This document shows positions 35,841 through 48,100 of a stretch of DNA of 64,000 bases, in pieces. Position 1 is the stretch's first letter. Every line of letters starts with the position of its first letter. The stretch is from positions 29,202,992 to 29,266,991 of the forward strand of contig NC_079505.1 of assembly GCF_030052815.1 (NCBI RefSeq), given 5' to 3'. The stretch comes from Hevea brasiliensis (Eukaryota; Streptophyta; Magnoliopsida; Malpighiales; Euphorbiaceae). The notes under the pieces were generated by a model. It was not told where the DNA came from. It was given only the letters and a program-made list of their open reading frames with translations, and made no database searches. The position numbers and the translations under genes were made by a program.

Positions 35841-38800
35841 TGTCACACCTTACCCCTCTGGAAGGCCTAACATGATCCCGTAGAATACCTAATGAACTAC
35901 CGAACTTCACCTACCGATAACTCATTAAGTACCCTACAAGGGATTTTAAAACAATTTTCTTATTTTTAACAAGTGGTGAGCATTTTCTAATAGGTATTTA
36001 AAACATTTAATTAAAATTAAAACTAGTTAATATTTTTGGCCCATTTTATTTTTTCGCAAATTTTATAAAAATTTCGGCAGAGTGCCGTTTGTATTTTGAG
36101 AAAACAGTTCTTCAAATTCCTGTAAAAAGCACTTCCAATAATTTTTCTCAACAACTTCTTCAAAAGTCAAAATCATCTCAATCAATTTCAACACATTTCT
36201 CAACTTCCCAAAAATTGAAATTCACCAATTCCAATATCCAACAATTATCAAAATACCATTAATGAATTTCATTCAATTTAAAATAAAATACTACCAAACA
36301 TATTTTGTTAATGACAAAATAATTTATATATACATCATACTAGAAATTTACATTAAGAAAATCCAAACTAAAATTTATTACAACTTTATACAAACTTTGT
36401 ACAAACTGCTCAAAACCGATTTTACATGTCCATACAATTACGTTCAATACATACATCAAAATGAATATTTACAGTCAGGGTATAAATTATACCTGATAAC
36501 TTCAAGCAAGTAGGTCCCCTGTCCTCAGCAGCTTAATCTGCTGCTCCTCTAGTCTCTATATTTGCGACAGCATACAAAACTATCACTGAGTGGTGAACTC
36601 AGTGGTGCACAAACTAATAATTTAAAACTTAATACAAATTATTCTTAATAATTCATAATGAATAAAAATTTAAAATTTCTAAATTCTTCAAAATCCATGA
36701 CATACAAGAATCATTACTTTCATTCATGCAAATTATTCATTTGAATAACATTTTGATCAATTAATAACTATTTATTTACATTTCTTTTAAATTTTGAAAC
36801 AATACAGAAATATTTTGAATCACTAACAAATTATTTATTTCAATCACAATTTGTCAAATTATGCATAATTTAGAGGGCGTTGCAAACAATTCACCCAGTT
36901 GATCCCATGGCTCAAAATTCAAATAGATGCCGTGTTGTACACCACGACATTTCATATTTTCCCAATAACCGAGGCTAAAAGGGAGAAACAAAGACTAGCT
37001 AGTATATATGAGTACTCATTCAAATTCTTCCCCAACTGGCAAGCCAGAGAGGAAGGAACTCGCCCCATAGAGTGGAGGAGATATCTCACTAGACAAGCTA
37101 ATGAGAATTCACAACAAATTTTACCATGTCAACTGTGGTTTCAAATCATATTCAAAACAATTTCTAATCACAAAGTGTTTACAAATCAACATATTTAATC
37201 ATCATAAATTCATGCTCAAGGTTGGCAACACATCAAACTTAAAATTTACAATCCTCAAAACCATGTAATAAATCCTCAATACAACAAAATTATACATCAT
37301 AAAATAACTTGTTCAAATCAATTTAGAAATGAAAAGTAACAAAATAGTTAGTTGTGCACAAACCTTAAACGAGTCGCCTCTTGGCCTTGACTCAATTCCT
37401 CGGGTTCTTTCCCGGTGTTCTTTTCAACTGAAACACACAGTTTCACAGTATTTCAGTATCATAACTCATCATTAGTCCAAAAATAAATTTACATTCACTT
37501 ATACCTAGCTCTAATGTGCTAAACTTGACGTTCTTTAAATTTTGTATTTTGGGGTTACTATTCACTACACTATTCAAGTCAAATTATTGACTTTCGAAGG
37601 CTTAATAGGTATGGGAATTCCAACTTCACCCACATACCACATTTTGGTCACTAAATTTGTTGGTTTTGGTTGTTTATTCAAATTCTAAGTCTTTTAGGCA
37701 AATTTGAAAATTTTCAGTTTTGGTGTCTAAGGTTGTACTATTCCATTGGTCAATTTACTGTTGGAATTTGGCAAAACTTTCTTCATGGAAAATGTTCCCT
37801 ATTGTCTTGAGTTTATTCTCCTTTTTGAATCACTCCAATTGGAGTTTTGTAGCTCAAGTTATAGCCATTTGAACCATGGCTGCCGGATTGGACTTAACCC
37901 AGATTTTCTAGGCAATTTTGGTTCTGGCAGTTTTAGGTCACCAACTTTGGGTGGCCAAATGACTTAGTTAATGGTAGAATTTGGATTTGTGTTCTTCATG
38001 AAAGTTTTAGGTCTATATCTCAGCTGTCCACTGGTAAAATGTCAGGTCATTTAGACCTGCCTAGCTCAAGTTATGGCAAATGAACAAATACTATTCATTT
38101 GGCCAGTTTGTACAGGGCAGACTGAGAATTTCCGGATTTGGTCAATTTGTTCACTAGATTTTGGTCACTTTTTGGGCATGCTTCCTAAATGAAAATTGTG
38201 TCATTTTGTGTCTATTTTCATCCCCAATTGGTATCATACCAATTTGACTTGTAAATTTTCAGTTTTGGTCGCTCAAAGGGACCCTGGCAGCATGACCACA
38301 TTGAATCCGAATATAACCTCAACTCCAACAATTCCAACACACTTCATTTGGTCACAAATAGCCATTTCTTGCCTCAAACTAGGTCGAAGACATCATTTAC
38401 CAATTTCTCACATGTTTGGCTCTAAACCCTAAGTGTCCAAAACCCTAACTCACTAAGTTGTTGCATTTAACCAAATCTAAGCATCTCAATCTTACTACCT
38501 CATTCAAACAAGCTTGCCTAACATATTAAATTCAATCAAAACTCAAACATATGCATAGTAACCCTAGTTGGCTGAATTTCAGTTTGGTCCTTCATCATTT
38601 GATTTCATTTCATTTTAAGTTTATTTCTAAGTTAATTAAGCAATAAACACAACTAATAAACTAATTTTGCAACTTAAATCACTAACCTCAATCTTTGATG
38701 TCCAATCTTCAAATTTTCTCCTCTTTTTTCCTTTCTTTCTTGCTAAATCTCTTTCTCAAAGGAAAAAAATAAGGTTTTATGAAGTGATTGGGGAAGAACT

Positions 38801-39581
38801 TAGGGTTTAATGGGAGATTTAAAGCTTGGAGTAAGCTTTCATGGAGGTGTGGTAATGGTGGTGTTAAGGGAGAGGTGGGGCGGCAAGGTTGAAGAAGAAG
38901 AAGGAAAATGATTTTTTTCTTTCTTTTTTTTTAATGTATTTTGTCTTATGGAAAACCAAAAAATCAATTTAATCAAATTTATTAATTATAGGATTTATGG
39001 CATCATGCATGATGTCATGCATGATGTCATATTCCTTCACTTTTTCATTTTCTCTTTTTTTTTATTTATTTTTCTATTAGTTCTTTAATTTAATTCCCAA
39101 CTCTGAAATTTTCTTTTCTCCGATTTTATTTGACAGTTAGGTTAGGAGTCAGCTCTCTGGGTCAATTGACCAAATTGTCCCTCACCGGTTCAACCCGGTT
39201 TGCAAATAATTCAATATTTCTTCTGGCTCCCTGACCTAATTATTTGACTGGCTAAACAATTCTTTTTCATGATTTTCTCTTTTCCACTGTGTTCGTAAGG
39301 TCCTAAGGACCACGGCGTCACATTTTACGGTTCGAAATTTGAGTTTAAATTGACTTCACAACCCTTCCCGAAAGGTCACCCATCGCTATGACTCTCAGCT
39401 TGTTTAACTTCTTATGTTCTGTTTTTCTTATTTATACTTAACTAATTGACAATTACTAATTATTTGTGTTTATGGCTTATCTAGTTGTCTTAAGTGCGGT
39501 TCTAATCCCCTTAATTGTCTGGACCGATACCGGTCACCGAAATAGTAAAATATACCAGGCTATGCAAATAGGGGTGTTACA
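35841..39581 (-). repeat. Element D 5' LTR
   Basis: It starts TGTCACACCTTACCCC and ends GGGGTGTTACA, 3.74 kb, complete. It is close to 29112-32845 throughout. The stem-loop pair is at 36564-36610 and the 5S-like box at 39367-39407. It borders gag of element C at 39582 without extra bases. Confidence 0.87.
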
Positions 39582-39975
39582 TCTCAAGCACTGGAATTAG
39601 AAAGAATTGAGTCAGAAGTGGCCTCAGAGAAAAAGAAATCAGAGAAGACAGAAAAAGAGAAAGAGGGGAGGTCAGTAGATCAGGGTTCCAGTGGTCCTAT
39701 TGGGAAGAGGAAGAACTTCAGGGGACACAACAAAGGTGGTAAAAAGTCTTGTAGAGGAAGATTTTCAGGACAGAAACCTCCTCCATTTGGTCAGCAGAAT
39801 ACCAGAAGTTTCCACCCTCCCCGCCAATGTGAAACTTGTGGTAGAAGTCATGGTGGGATATGATATAAGGCCATAGGAGCCTGTTATAACTGTGGAGGCA
39901 TAGGACACTCTCTCAAGGACTGCACCTGTGCCTGTAGAGTTGGGCCACCTCCTACTATTGCTAAAGGGTCAGTTT
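39582..39975 (+). pseudogene. Element C gag, zinc-knuckle part (broken)
   Basis: It resumes element C gag after element D with SQALELERIESE, a long Lys/Glu stretch (EKKKSEKTEKEKEG), a Gly/Arg-rich basic region and CETCGRSHGGI. A stop (TGA at 39861-39863) interrupts before the knuckle CYNCGGIGHSLKDC. The frame reaches AKGS at about 39970, where element B enters. The matching downstream sequence resumes at 52583 with AGTTCAGAATCC. The segment would bind element RNA during packaging. Confidence 0.85.
39971..39975. repeat. Probable target duplication AGTTT, left of the B/Cassandra block
   Basis: AGTTT at 39971-39975 pairs with AGTTC at 52583-52587, 4 of 5 bases. A C-to-T change would explain the mismatch. 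The alternative right partner, TGTTT at 52297, also matches 4 of 5. Confidence 0.5.
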
Positions 39976-40148
39976 TGTAACACCCCTATTTGTATATCCT
40001 GGTATATTTCACTGTTCCGGTGATCGGAGTCGGTCCGGACAATTAAGAGGATTAGAACCATACTTAAGAAAACTAGAGAAGCCATAAAAACAAATAATTA
40101 GTAATTGCCAATTAGTTAAGTATAAATAAGAAAAACATAACATAAGAA

Positions 40149-40195
40149 GTTAAACAAGCCGAGAGTCACAGCGATGGGTGACCTTCTCGGGAACG
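40149..40195 (+). promoter_or_regulatory. 5S-rRNA-like box in B 5' LTR
   Basis: GTTAAACAAGCC, CGAGAGT, GCGATGGGTGACC and TCGGGAA appear in order. All four blocks have counterparts in the same order in plant 5S rRNA (GTTAAGCGTGC, CGAGAGT, GATGGGTGACC, CTGGGAA). This is the clearest example in the window. Confidence 0.45.
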
Positions 40196-40547
40196 ACTGC
40201 GAAGTCATTTTAAACACAAATTTCAAATCGTAAAATGTGACGCCGCGGTCCTTAGGATCCTTATAAACACAGTGGAAAAGAGAAAATCACGAAAAAAAAA
40301 CTGTTAAGCTAGTCAAATAATTAGGTCAGGGAGCCGGAAGAAATATTGGATTATTTACAAACCTGGATGAACCAGCGAGGGGCAATTTGGTCAATTGACC
40401 CCGAGAGCTGACTCCTGACCTAACTGTCAAATAAAATCAGAGAAAAGAAAATTTCAAAATCGAGAATTAAATTAAATAACTAATAGAAAAATAAAAAAAA
40501 GAGAGAGAAAATGGAAAAGTCAAAAGGTGATGACATCATGCATGACC

Positions 40548-40663
40548 CCCAAAAATCTAAATAAGTAAATAAATTAATTTTATTCTTTATGGCATCATGC
40601 ATGACCTCATGCATGATGCCATAAAGAATAAAATTAATTTATTTACTTATTTAGATTTTTGGG
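40548..40663. repeat. Perfect palindrome, two 57-bp arms with a 2-bp centre
   Basis: The left arm 40548-40604 is the exact reverse complement of 40607-40663, with centre CC at 40605-40606. The 3' LTR has only the right arm (about 49190-49245). It probably arose by fold-back at the pre-existing short dyad CATGCATGACCTCATGCATG. Confidence 0.95.
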
Positions 40664-42964
40664 TCTTCCATAAGGATAAAAACAAAGAAAAGAAAAAAAA
40701 ATTAAAATTATCTCATTTCTTCTTCTTCTTGGACGTCCCATATCTCTCTCTCCCTCACCACCATGTGCAACCACCATTGATGAATGCATCAAGCTTCCAT
40801 AACTTGATTTTAGCCTTTTAAAATCAACCCTAAACCCTAAAAAGCTTCCAATCTACACTAGAAAAGAAGATTGAGGGAGAAGAAGAAAGAAGAAAGTGAA
40901 AGAATTGGTGGATTGTAAATCAAAGAATTAAGGTTAGTGATTTAAGATGTGAAGTTAGTTTAATTGTTGCATTTTTAGCTTGAATTACTTGTAGATAAAC
41001 TTAAAATGGAAAGAAAACTTGTTGAGGGATTATATAGAATTTTGGACAGCTAGGTTTTGGTTGAACAAAGTATAAATTTGTTTGAGCTAAACATGTTAGG
41101 AAGCTTAATTGAGTTAAGGGAGCATGTTTATAAGTGTTTAATTAGCTAAATGCAACAAATGACATGAATTAGGGTTTTAAACATTAGGGTTTAGAGACCA
41201 AAAATGTGAAGAAGTGCTAAATGATGTCTTTGACATAGTTTAAGGAAAGAAATAGTCAATTGTGACCTAAAGAGGTGTGTTAGGAGTGTTAAATTAAAAG
41301 CCAAATTCGGATTGGGTATGCACCATGACCAAAAGTCAACTTTGAGGGACCAAAAATGGAATTTTACAAGTCCAATTGGTATGGGACCAATTGGGAATGA
41401 AAATAGGCACTAAATGACACAATTTTCATTTAGGAAGCATGCCCAAAAAGTGACTAAAACCTAGTGAACAAATTGACCAAAGTTGAGAAATCACAGTCTG
41501 CCTCTGCACAAACTGACCAAATGAATAGTATTTATTCATTTGGTCATAACTAGAGCTAGGCAGGTCAAAATGACCTGAAATTTACCAGTGGTTAGACGAG
41601 ATATATATCTAAAACTTTCATGCAGAACACAAACCCAAATTATGCCATTAACCCAATCAAATTATTGAGCAAAATTGAGTTACTGAATCTGCAGAACTGC
41701 AGATTCGCCATATGAACAGTAAAGTTTTAATGGCTATAACTCTCTCTAGAAAACTCCGATTTAGGTGATTCTTGAACCGATGGAAACCTAAGACATAGTA
41801 GAATATTTCATATGAAGAAACTTAGAACAAATTATGGACTTAAATTGATCAAATTGCTGAACAAAGTTGGAACAATAAATCTATAGAACCAAATTCTACA
41901 GCATAAACAGTAACCGTAATTTAGTATAACTTGAGCTACAAAACTCCAATTGGAGTGATTCAAAAAGGAGAATAAACTTAAGACAATAAGGAACATTTTC
42001 TATGAAGAAAGTTTTGCCAAATTCTAACAGTAAACTGACCAATGAAACAGTACAATTAGGGACACCAAAACTAAAAATTTGGCAATTTTGCCTAAAAGAC
42101 CTAAGTTTTGAGAAAAGGACCAAAACCAACAAGTTTGGTGACCAAAATGTGGTATGTGGGTGAAGTTGGAGTTCCCATACCTATTAAGCCTTAGAAAGTC
42201 AACAATTTGACTTGAATAGTGTAGTGAATAGTAACCCAAAACACAAAATTTTAAGAACGTCGAGTTTAGCACGTTAGAGCTAGGTAAAAATGAAGTTAAA
42301 TTTATTTTTGGATTTATGCAAAGTTATGGTACTGAAACACTGTAAAATTGTGTGTTTCAGTTGAAAAGAATACCGGAAAAAAACCCGAGGAACCGAGTCG
42401 AGGCCAAGAGGCGACTCGCTTGAGTTTTGTGCACAACGTATAACTTTTGTAAATTATTTCTGCATATTGTTTTGAATAATTTGAATCAGTGAATTATGAC
42501 AATTTTTATGATGTTTTGATTTAAATTGTGGAAAGTTAGTTGTGTATATTTGAAATGACAATGTTTAGCAAATTGTTACGATAAGTTTTGAAACCACAGT
42601 GTCATGACCATATATTTGAACACCTCACTAGCATGACTAGTGGGGGTAATTAGTTTCGAATTTTGATTCCTTCTCTGGAGAAGTGTTGAGGTGTGCCAGT
42701 AGAAGAGGATGTGAATGGATATCCATATATTTGAGCTAGCTAGCCTTGTCATGTGATTTCTCTTTAGCCTCTGGCTATTGAGATTCTATTTGTTTCGAAT
42801 GGCATGATCTAACTCTGGGTTTTATGAAATGTGATTTGATACTTCAAAATGAAATTGTTTGGGATTAAAATCTCATAATGCATGATTTGTACTTAATTCT
42901 CATGTTCAACCAAATTTTTAAATAAATGTGATTTAAGTTTTGCATAAAGATATTTTAGTATGTT

Positions 42965-43013
42965 GTGCACCACTGAGTCCTAGTACTCAGCGATAGCTTT
43001 TATTGCTGTCGCA
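42965..43013 (+). promoter_or_regulatory. Conserved double stem-loop, B 5' LTR
   Basis: CTGAGT/ACTCAG is followed at once by CGATAGC/GCTGTCG. It sits about 700 bp before the LTR end. In the 3' LTR (51552-51603) the second stem has changed on both sides (GATAA/TTATC) and can still pair. Confidence 0.5.
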
Positions 43014-43718
43014 GATATAGAGACTAGAGGAGCAGCAGACTGAGCTGCTGAGGATTGAGGATTTATCAGCTTGAAGTTATCGAGTATAATTTATACCCTG
43101 CCTGTAAATATTTATTTTGATGTATGTAATGCATAGAAATGTATGGACATGTGTAAATGGGTCTTGAGCAGCTTGTACAAAATCTATATAAAATTCGTAA
43201 TAAATTTTAGTTTGGATTTTCTTAATGTAAATTTATGTATAATGTATATATAAATTGTTTATCTTTAAAGAAATATGAATGTATGAAATTGATTAACAGT
43301 ACCTTGAGGATTATTGAATTTTGAACTTGAGAAATTGATTGAAATGATTGTGAAGTTGTTGAAATTGATTGAGTTTGATTGTGAATTTGAAGTAGTGGTT
43401 GAGAAAATTTTTGGAAGTGCTTTTATATCAGGTATTTGAAGAACTGTTTTCTCAAAATACAGACGAAACTCTGTCAAAATTTTTATAAAATTTGTGGAAA
43501 AATAAAATGGCCAAAAGTTTTAACTAGTTTTTAATTTCAATTAAATGTTTTAAATACCTATTGGAAAATGCTCACCACTTATCAAAAATAAGAAAATTGT
43601 TTTAAAATCCCTTGTAGGGTACTTAATGAGTTATCGGTAGATGAAGTTCGGTAGTTCATTAGGTATTCTACGGGATCATGTTATGCCTTACAGAGGGGTA
43701 AGGTGTGACATGTTTTAG

Positions 43719-43730
43719 TGGTATCAGAGC
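43719..43730 (+). other. Primer binding site of element B
   Basis: TGGTATCAGAGC, 8 nt after the LTR terminus GTGTGACA. Confidence 0.92.
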
Positions 43731-43899
43731 AAAATTTTTGAAGTATGTTTTAATATGAGAATTTGTGTCTTTTCTTTATTAAGTACAACTGCTCAATGTC
43801 CATAATTGTTACATACAGTGCTTTACATGATAAATATGAACTAACAAAGGGAAATCTCCTTGTGTTACTTGTTCAGGAGATACCCTACTTTATACTGAA

Positions 43900-45160
43900 A
43901 TGGAGGAAGTGGATCGCTCAGTTGAGCAGTTTGTTAAAGCTGAGGCACAAGGGGAAGCCCCATCTTTGCAGAATGTCAGTGGGTTAGCAGCACCAGCCCC
44001 ATAAATGCCACAGTTTCCTACACAGTTTACACAGCAGATGGCTGCGATGTTTCAGCAAATGGCTTGGGATATGCCTGTTCAAGCTCCACCCCAGACACCT
44101 GTGGCACAACCACTGCCTCTAGCTAGACAGTATGACAAGTTACTGAAGTATGGGGATGCAGAATTTAGGGTATAGTGGACCCTTTAGAGGCAGAGCAATG
44201 GCTTGAAAGAATGGATAGTGTATTTAAGAAGCTACATTGCCAAGATGAATTGAAGTTTGAATATTCTGTGTCACTACTGCAAGGGGATGCGTATGATTGG
44301 TGGAAGACCATCCCCCACAGCTTAGCTGAACCACCAGTGCTGACCTAGGATGACTTCATCAGAGAGTTCAGACGGAAATACATCCCAGATGCATATGTTG
44401 ATCAGAAGTTACAAGAGTTTCTAAGTTTAAAACAAGGCAACAGATCAGTGGCAGAGTATGAGAGGGAGTTCTCCCACTTAAGTCATTATGCTGGGAGTCT
44501 CCTTACTACCAGCAAGGCAAGGTGCAAGAGATTTAAGACGGGTTTGAAGCCCAGCATAAGGATGCAAGTTGTGGGATTTCGACACAGTAACTTCTCAGAG
44601 CTCATGTCTCAAGCACTTGAGTTGGAAAGAATAGAATTAGAAGCAACCCCAGTGAAAGAAAAATCAGAAAAAGTTGAGAAATCAGAAAAAGACAAGGAGA
44701 AAAAGTCAATAGAGCTGAGTTCTGGTGGTACCTCTGGAAAGAAAAGAAGTTTAGTGGACCCAGTAGGGGTCGAGGTGGAAGATTTGGTAGGGGCAGATTT
44801 TTCGGACAGAGACCCCCTAGGTCTGGTCAGCAGTCGAGCAGGGGTTCACATTCAGCCCGCACCTGTGAGACTTGTGGCAAGATTCATGGGGGGGGGGGGG
44901 AGTGTTATTGGGCCACTGGAGCCTGTTTTAACTGTGGAGGCAAGGGCCATATAGCTAAAGACTGCACTAGTGCTCTGTCTCCGAGATATGGTCCAGCTCC
45001 TACTACTGCCGAGGGATCTATTCAGAGTCCTACTCCCAGAGGTTCACAATCAGTTGGTAGAGGAAGAGGCAGAGGTAAAAGCACTGCTTCAGGGAGTCAA
45101 GGCACAGTTGGTCAGTTTGCACAAGGAAGTGCTTCAGCCAGAGTTTACACGATGAGACAG
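43900..45160 (+). pseudogene. Element B gag (broken)
   Basis: ATG at 43900 (MEEVDRSVEQFVKAEAQ). A TAA at 44002 comes after about 34 codons. The TQQMAAMFQQMAWDMP segment and the KLLKYGDAEF segment follow in frame, and then an indel near 44165 shifts the frame through the capsid core (traces of DAYDWWKTIPHS). The core end is open at 44448-44750 (EYEREFSHLSHYAGSLL, RCKRFKTGLKP, SQALELERIELE). A second frameshift near 44745 leads to the Gly/Arg region, CETCGKIHGG, a 13-G run at 44888-44900 and the knuckle CFNCGGKGHIAKDC. The last stop (TGA 45161-45163) separates gag from pol in the same frame. Domain order is as in chromovirus gag. Confidence 0.88.
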
Positions 45161-45163
45161 TGA

Positions 45164-48100
45164 GAAGAGGCTGAGACTTCCGATGTGGTAGCTGGTATAT
45201 TCTCTATCTCTGATCAAGAAGTATTTGTATTGTTTGATCCGGGTTCAACCCATTCATATGTTAGTGCTAGCATAGTCTGTTCACTTGCTGTTCCATGTGT
45301 GCAAATAGGTTTTGAAGTGCTAGTAACTAGTCCATTAGGACAAGAGGTCCAGGTCAACAGAATCTATAGAGACTGTCCTTTGGTGATCCAAGGACATGTT
45401 TTCCTATCAGACTTGATTGAAATGCCCTTTAGAGATTATGATATTATCTTGGGCATGGATTGGTTAGCCAGGCATCACGCCATGATTGACTATAGACTGA
45501 AGATAGTCACTTTTGGTCTCCCTTTGTATGTTGATGTGGTAATACATGGGGAGAGGCATTTACTGCCATCAAACATCATTTCGATTGCACTAGCCAGAAG
45601 AATGATCAGAAAGGGGTGTGAAGCATACTTGGCACATGTGATAGACACCCAAGTGGGGAGTCCAACACCGAGGGACATCCCTACTGTATGTGACTTTCCG
45701 GATGTGTTTCTTGATAAATTGCCAGGATTACCTCCAGAAAGAGAGGTGCAGTTTGAGATTGATGTTGTGCCTGGTGTGGACCCAATCTCCATAACGCCAT
45801 ATAGAATGGCACCAGCAGAATTGAAAGAATTAAAAGTGCAATTGCAAGAGTTGCTTGACAAGGGCTTTATCCACCCAAGTGTGTCACTTTGGGGAGTGCC
45901 AGTGTTGTTTGTTAAGAAGAAGGATGGCACTCTCTGCTTGTGTATTAATTATCGACAGTTGAATAAGGTGACAATAAAGAATAGATATCCATTGCCCCGC
46001 ATTGATGACTTGTTTGATCAGTTGAGGGGTGCAGCTGTGTTCTCCAAAATTGACCTGAGACCAGGTTATTATCAGTTGAAAGTACAAGAGCAGAGTATTG
46101 CTAAAACTGCCTTTAGAACCCACTATGGCCATTATGAATTCTTGGTCATGCCATTTGGGTTAACTAATGCTCTGGCTGCTTTTATGGATCTGATGAACAC
46201 TATCTTCAGACCATACCTCGACCAGTTTGTTGTGGTATTTATAGATGATATATTGGTCTATTCGAGGAGTGCAGAAGAGCATGATAGACATCTGCAGATT
46301 GCACTGCAGACTCTAAGGGAGAAACAGCTATATGCCAAATTATCGAAATGTGAATTTTGGCTGAAGGAAATATCTTTCTTGAGGCATGTAGTATCAGAAG
46401 AGGGCATCAAGGTAGATCCAAGTAAGATAGAAGCTGTCCTTAATTGGAGGCCACCCAGAAATATCACGGAGATTCACAGTTTTCTGGGTTTAGCTGGATA
46501 CTACCATCGGTTTCTGAAGGGATTCTCCATGTTGGCATCTCCATTAACCAAGTTGCTTAGAAAAGATGTGAAATTTCAGTGGACGGATAAATGCCAACAG
46601 AGTTTTGATGAATTGAAGAAATGTTTAATTGAAGCTCCAGTCCTGACTTTACCTACTCCGGGTAAAGAATACACAGTATATAGTGATGCTTCTCACAATG
46701 GGTTAGGCTGTGTATTGATGCAAGATCGAAATGTCATTGCCTATGCATCACGCCAGCTGAAAACGCATGAGAGGAATTATCCGACATATAATTTGGAGCT
46801 TGCAGCTATTGTATTTGCTCTTAAGATCTGGAGACACTATTTGTATGGGGAAAAGTGTTACATCTACACAGATCATAAGAGTTTGAAGTATTTGGGTGCT
46901 CAGAAGGAGTTGAATTTGAGACAGAGGAGATGGTTAGAATTGATAAAAGATTATGATTGTCTAATAGACTATCAGCTAGGGAAAGCTAATGTTGTGGTTA
47001 ACGCCTTAAGTCGCAAGACTATGGCAAGTCTACGGGTTACTCCTTTGTCTATGGTACATGAGTTGAGATCATTACATGCCAGCTTAGAGATTAATGATGA
47101 TGGGCAGACAGTAGTTGCATGGCATGTACAGCCAGTGTTGATTGATCAGATCAGAATGGCTGCTCAGAATGATAAAAGGTATCAGAAGCTGTTGGAAGAA
47201 GCCAGGCAGGGCAAGAAACCAGAATTCTTAATTAGAGATGATGGTCTACTACTACACCAGGGCAGAATGTGTGTTCCTAATGATGTCGATTTGAGGCAAA
47301 TCATTTTGAAGAAAGCACATGAGTCTCCTTTTGCCATGCACCCTGGTGGCACAAAAATGTATAGAGGGCTAAAGGAGCATTACTGGTGGATGGGTATGAA
47401 AAGAGATGTGGCAGAGTTTGTATCTAAATGCCTAACTTGTTAGTAAGTGAAGGCAGAGCATCAAGTACCCACTGGGTTGTTACATCCACTACCAGTACCA
47501 GAATGGAAATGGGAGAGAATAACGATGGATTTTGTGATGGGACTTCCGAGGACACAGAAGAGTCATGATGCAGTTTGGGTTATTGTTGACAGACTGACCA
47601 AGTCTGCTCATTTTTTGCTAGTCCGGATGGACTACAGTTTAGAAAGATTGGCCAAGTTATACATTGATGAGATTGTGAGACTGCATGGAGTGCCAGTATC
47701 CATCGTATCAGACAGAGATCCTAGGTTCACTTCTAGATTCTAGGGTAGTCTTCAGAGAGCCCTAGGAACTAGATTGAACTTCAGTACTGCATTCCACCCA
47801 CAGACAGATGGCCAGTTTGAGAGGGTAATTCAGATCTTGGAGGATATGCTACGGGCTTGTGTGATTGAGTTTGAGGGCAATTGGGACACACACTTGCCTT
47901 TGATTGAGTTTGCTTACAACAACAGCTACCAATCAAGCATTGGGATGCCTCTATATGAAGCTTTGTATGGCAGAAAATGTAGAACCCCGTTATGTTGGGA
48001 TGACGTGGGTGAAAGAAAGATGATTGGACCCGAAATTGTTCAACAAACTGAAGAGAAAATCAGGGTGATTCGAGATCGACTTAAGACTGCATCCGACCGC

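Larger units (their letters stand above)
29112..39581 (-). mobile_element. Gypsy element D, non-autonomous, inserted in gag of C
   Basis: Minus strand: 5' LTR 35841-39581, PBS 35821, gag without capsid core (34858-35649), non-coding interior, decayed integrase tail and PPT (32849-32860), 3' LTR 29112-32845. The right end is clean (GTGTTACA, then TCTCA of gag). The left end lacks the terminal 10 or so LTR bases, and the adjacent 210 bp of gag are gone. One deletion across the junction explains both losses and the missing TSD. LTRs are of the B type. The interior matches element E. Confidence 0.82.
39976..43710 (+). repeat. Element B 5' LTR, carrying a private palindrome
   Basis: It starts TGTAACACCCCTATTTG and ends GGTAAGGTGTGACA. 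It differs from the 3' LTR by an extra inverted arm at 40548-40604 that creates a perfect palindrome. It has a 5S-like box at 40149-40195, telomere-like CCCTAAACCCTAAA at 40829-40842 and a stem-loop pair at 42965-43013. ORF 40597-40821 and the minus-strand ORFs at 41896, 42024 and 43265 are LTR shadows. Confidence 0.9.

Noticed and set aside
45490..46467. Minus-strand ORFs of 69 to 146 codons opposite B pol
   Set aside because: Mirror frames of the 752-codon pol frame, equivalent to those opposite C pol at 53081-54025.
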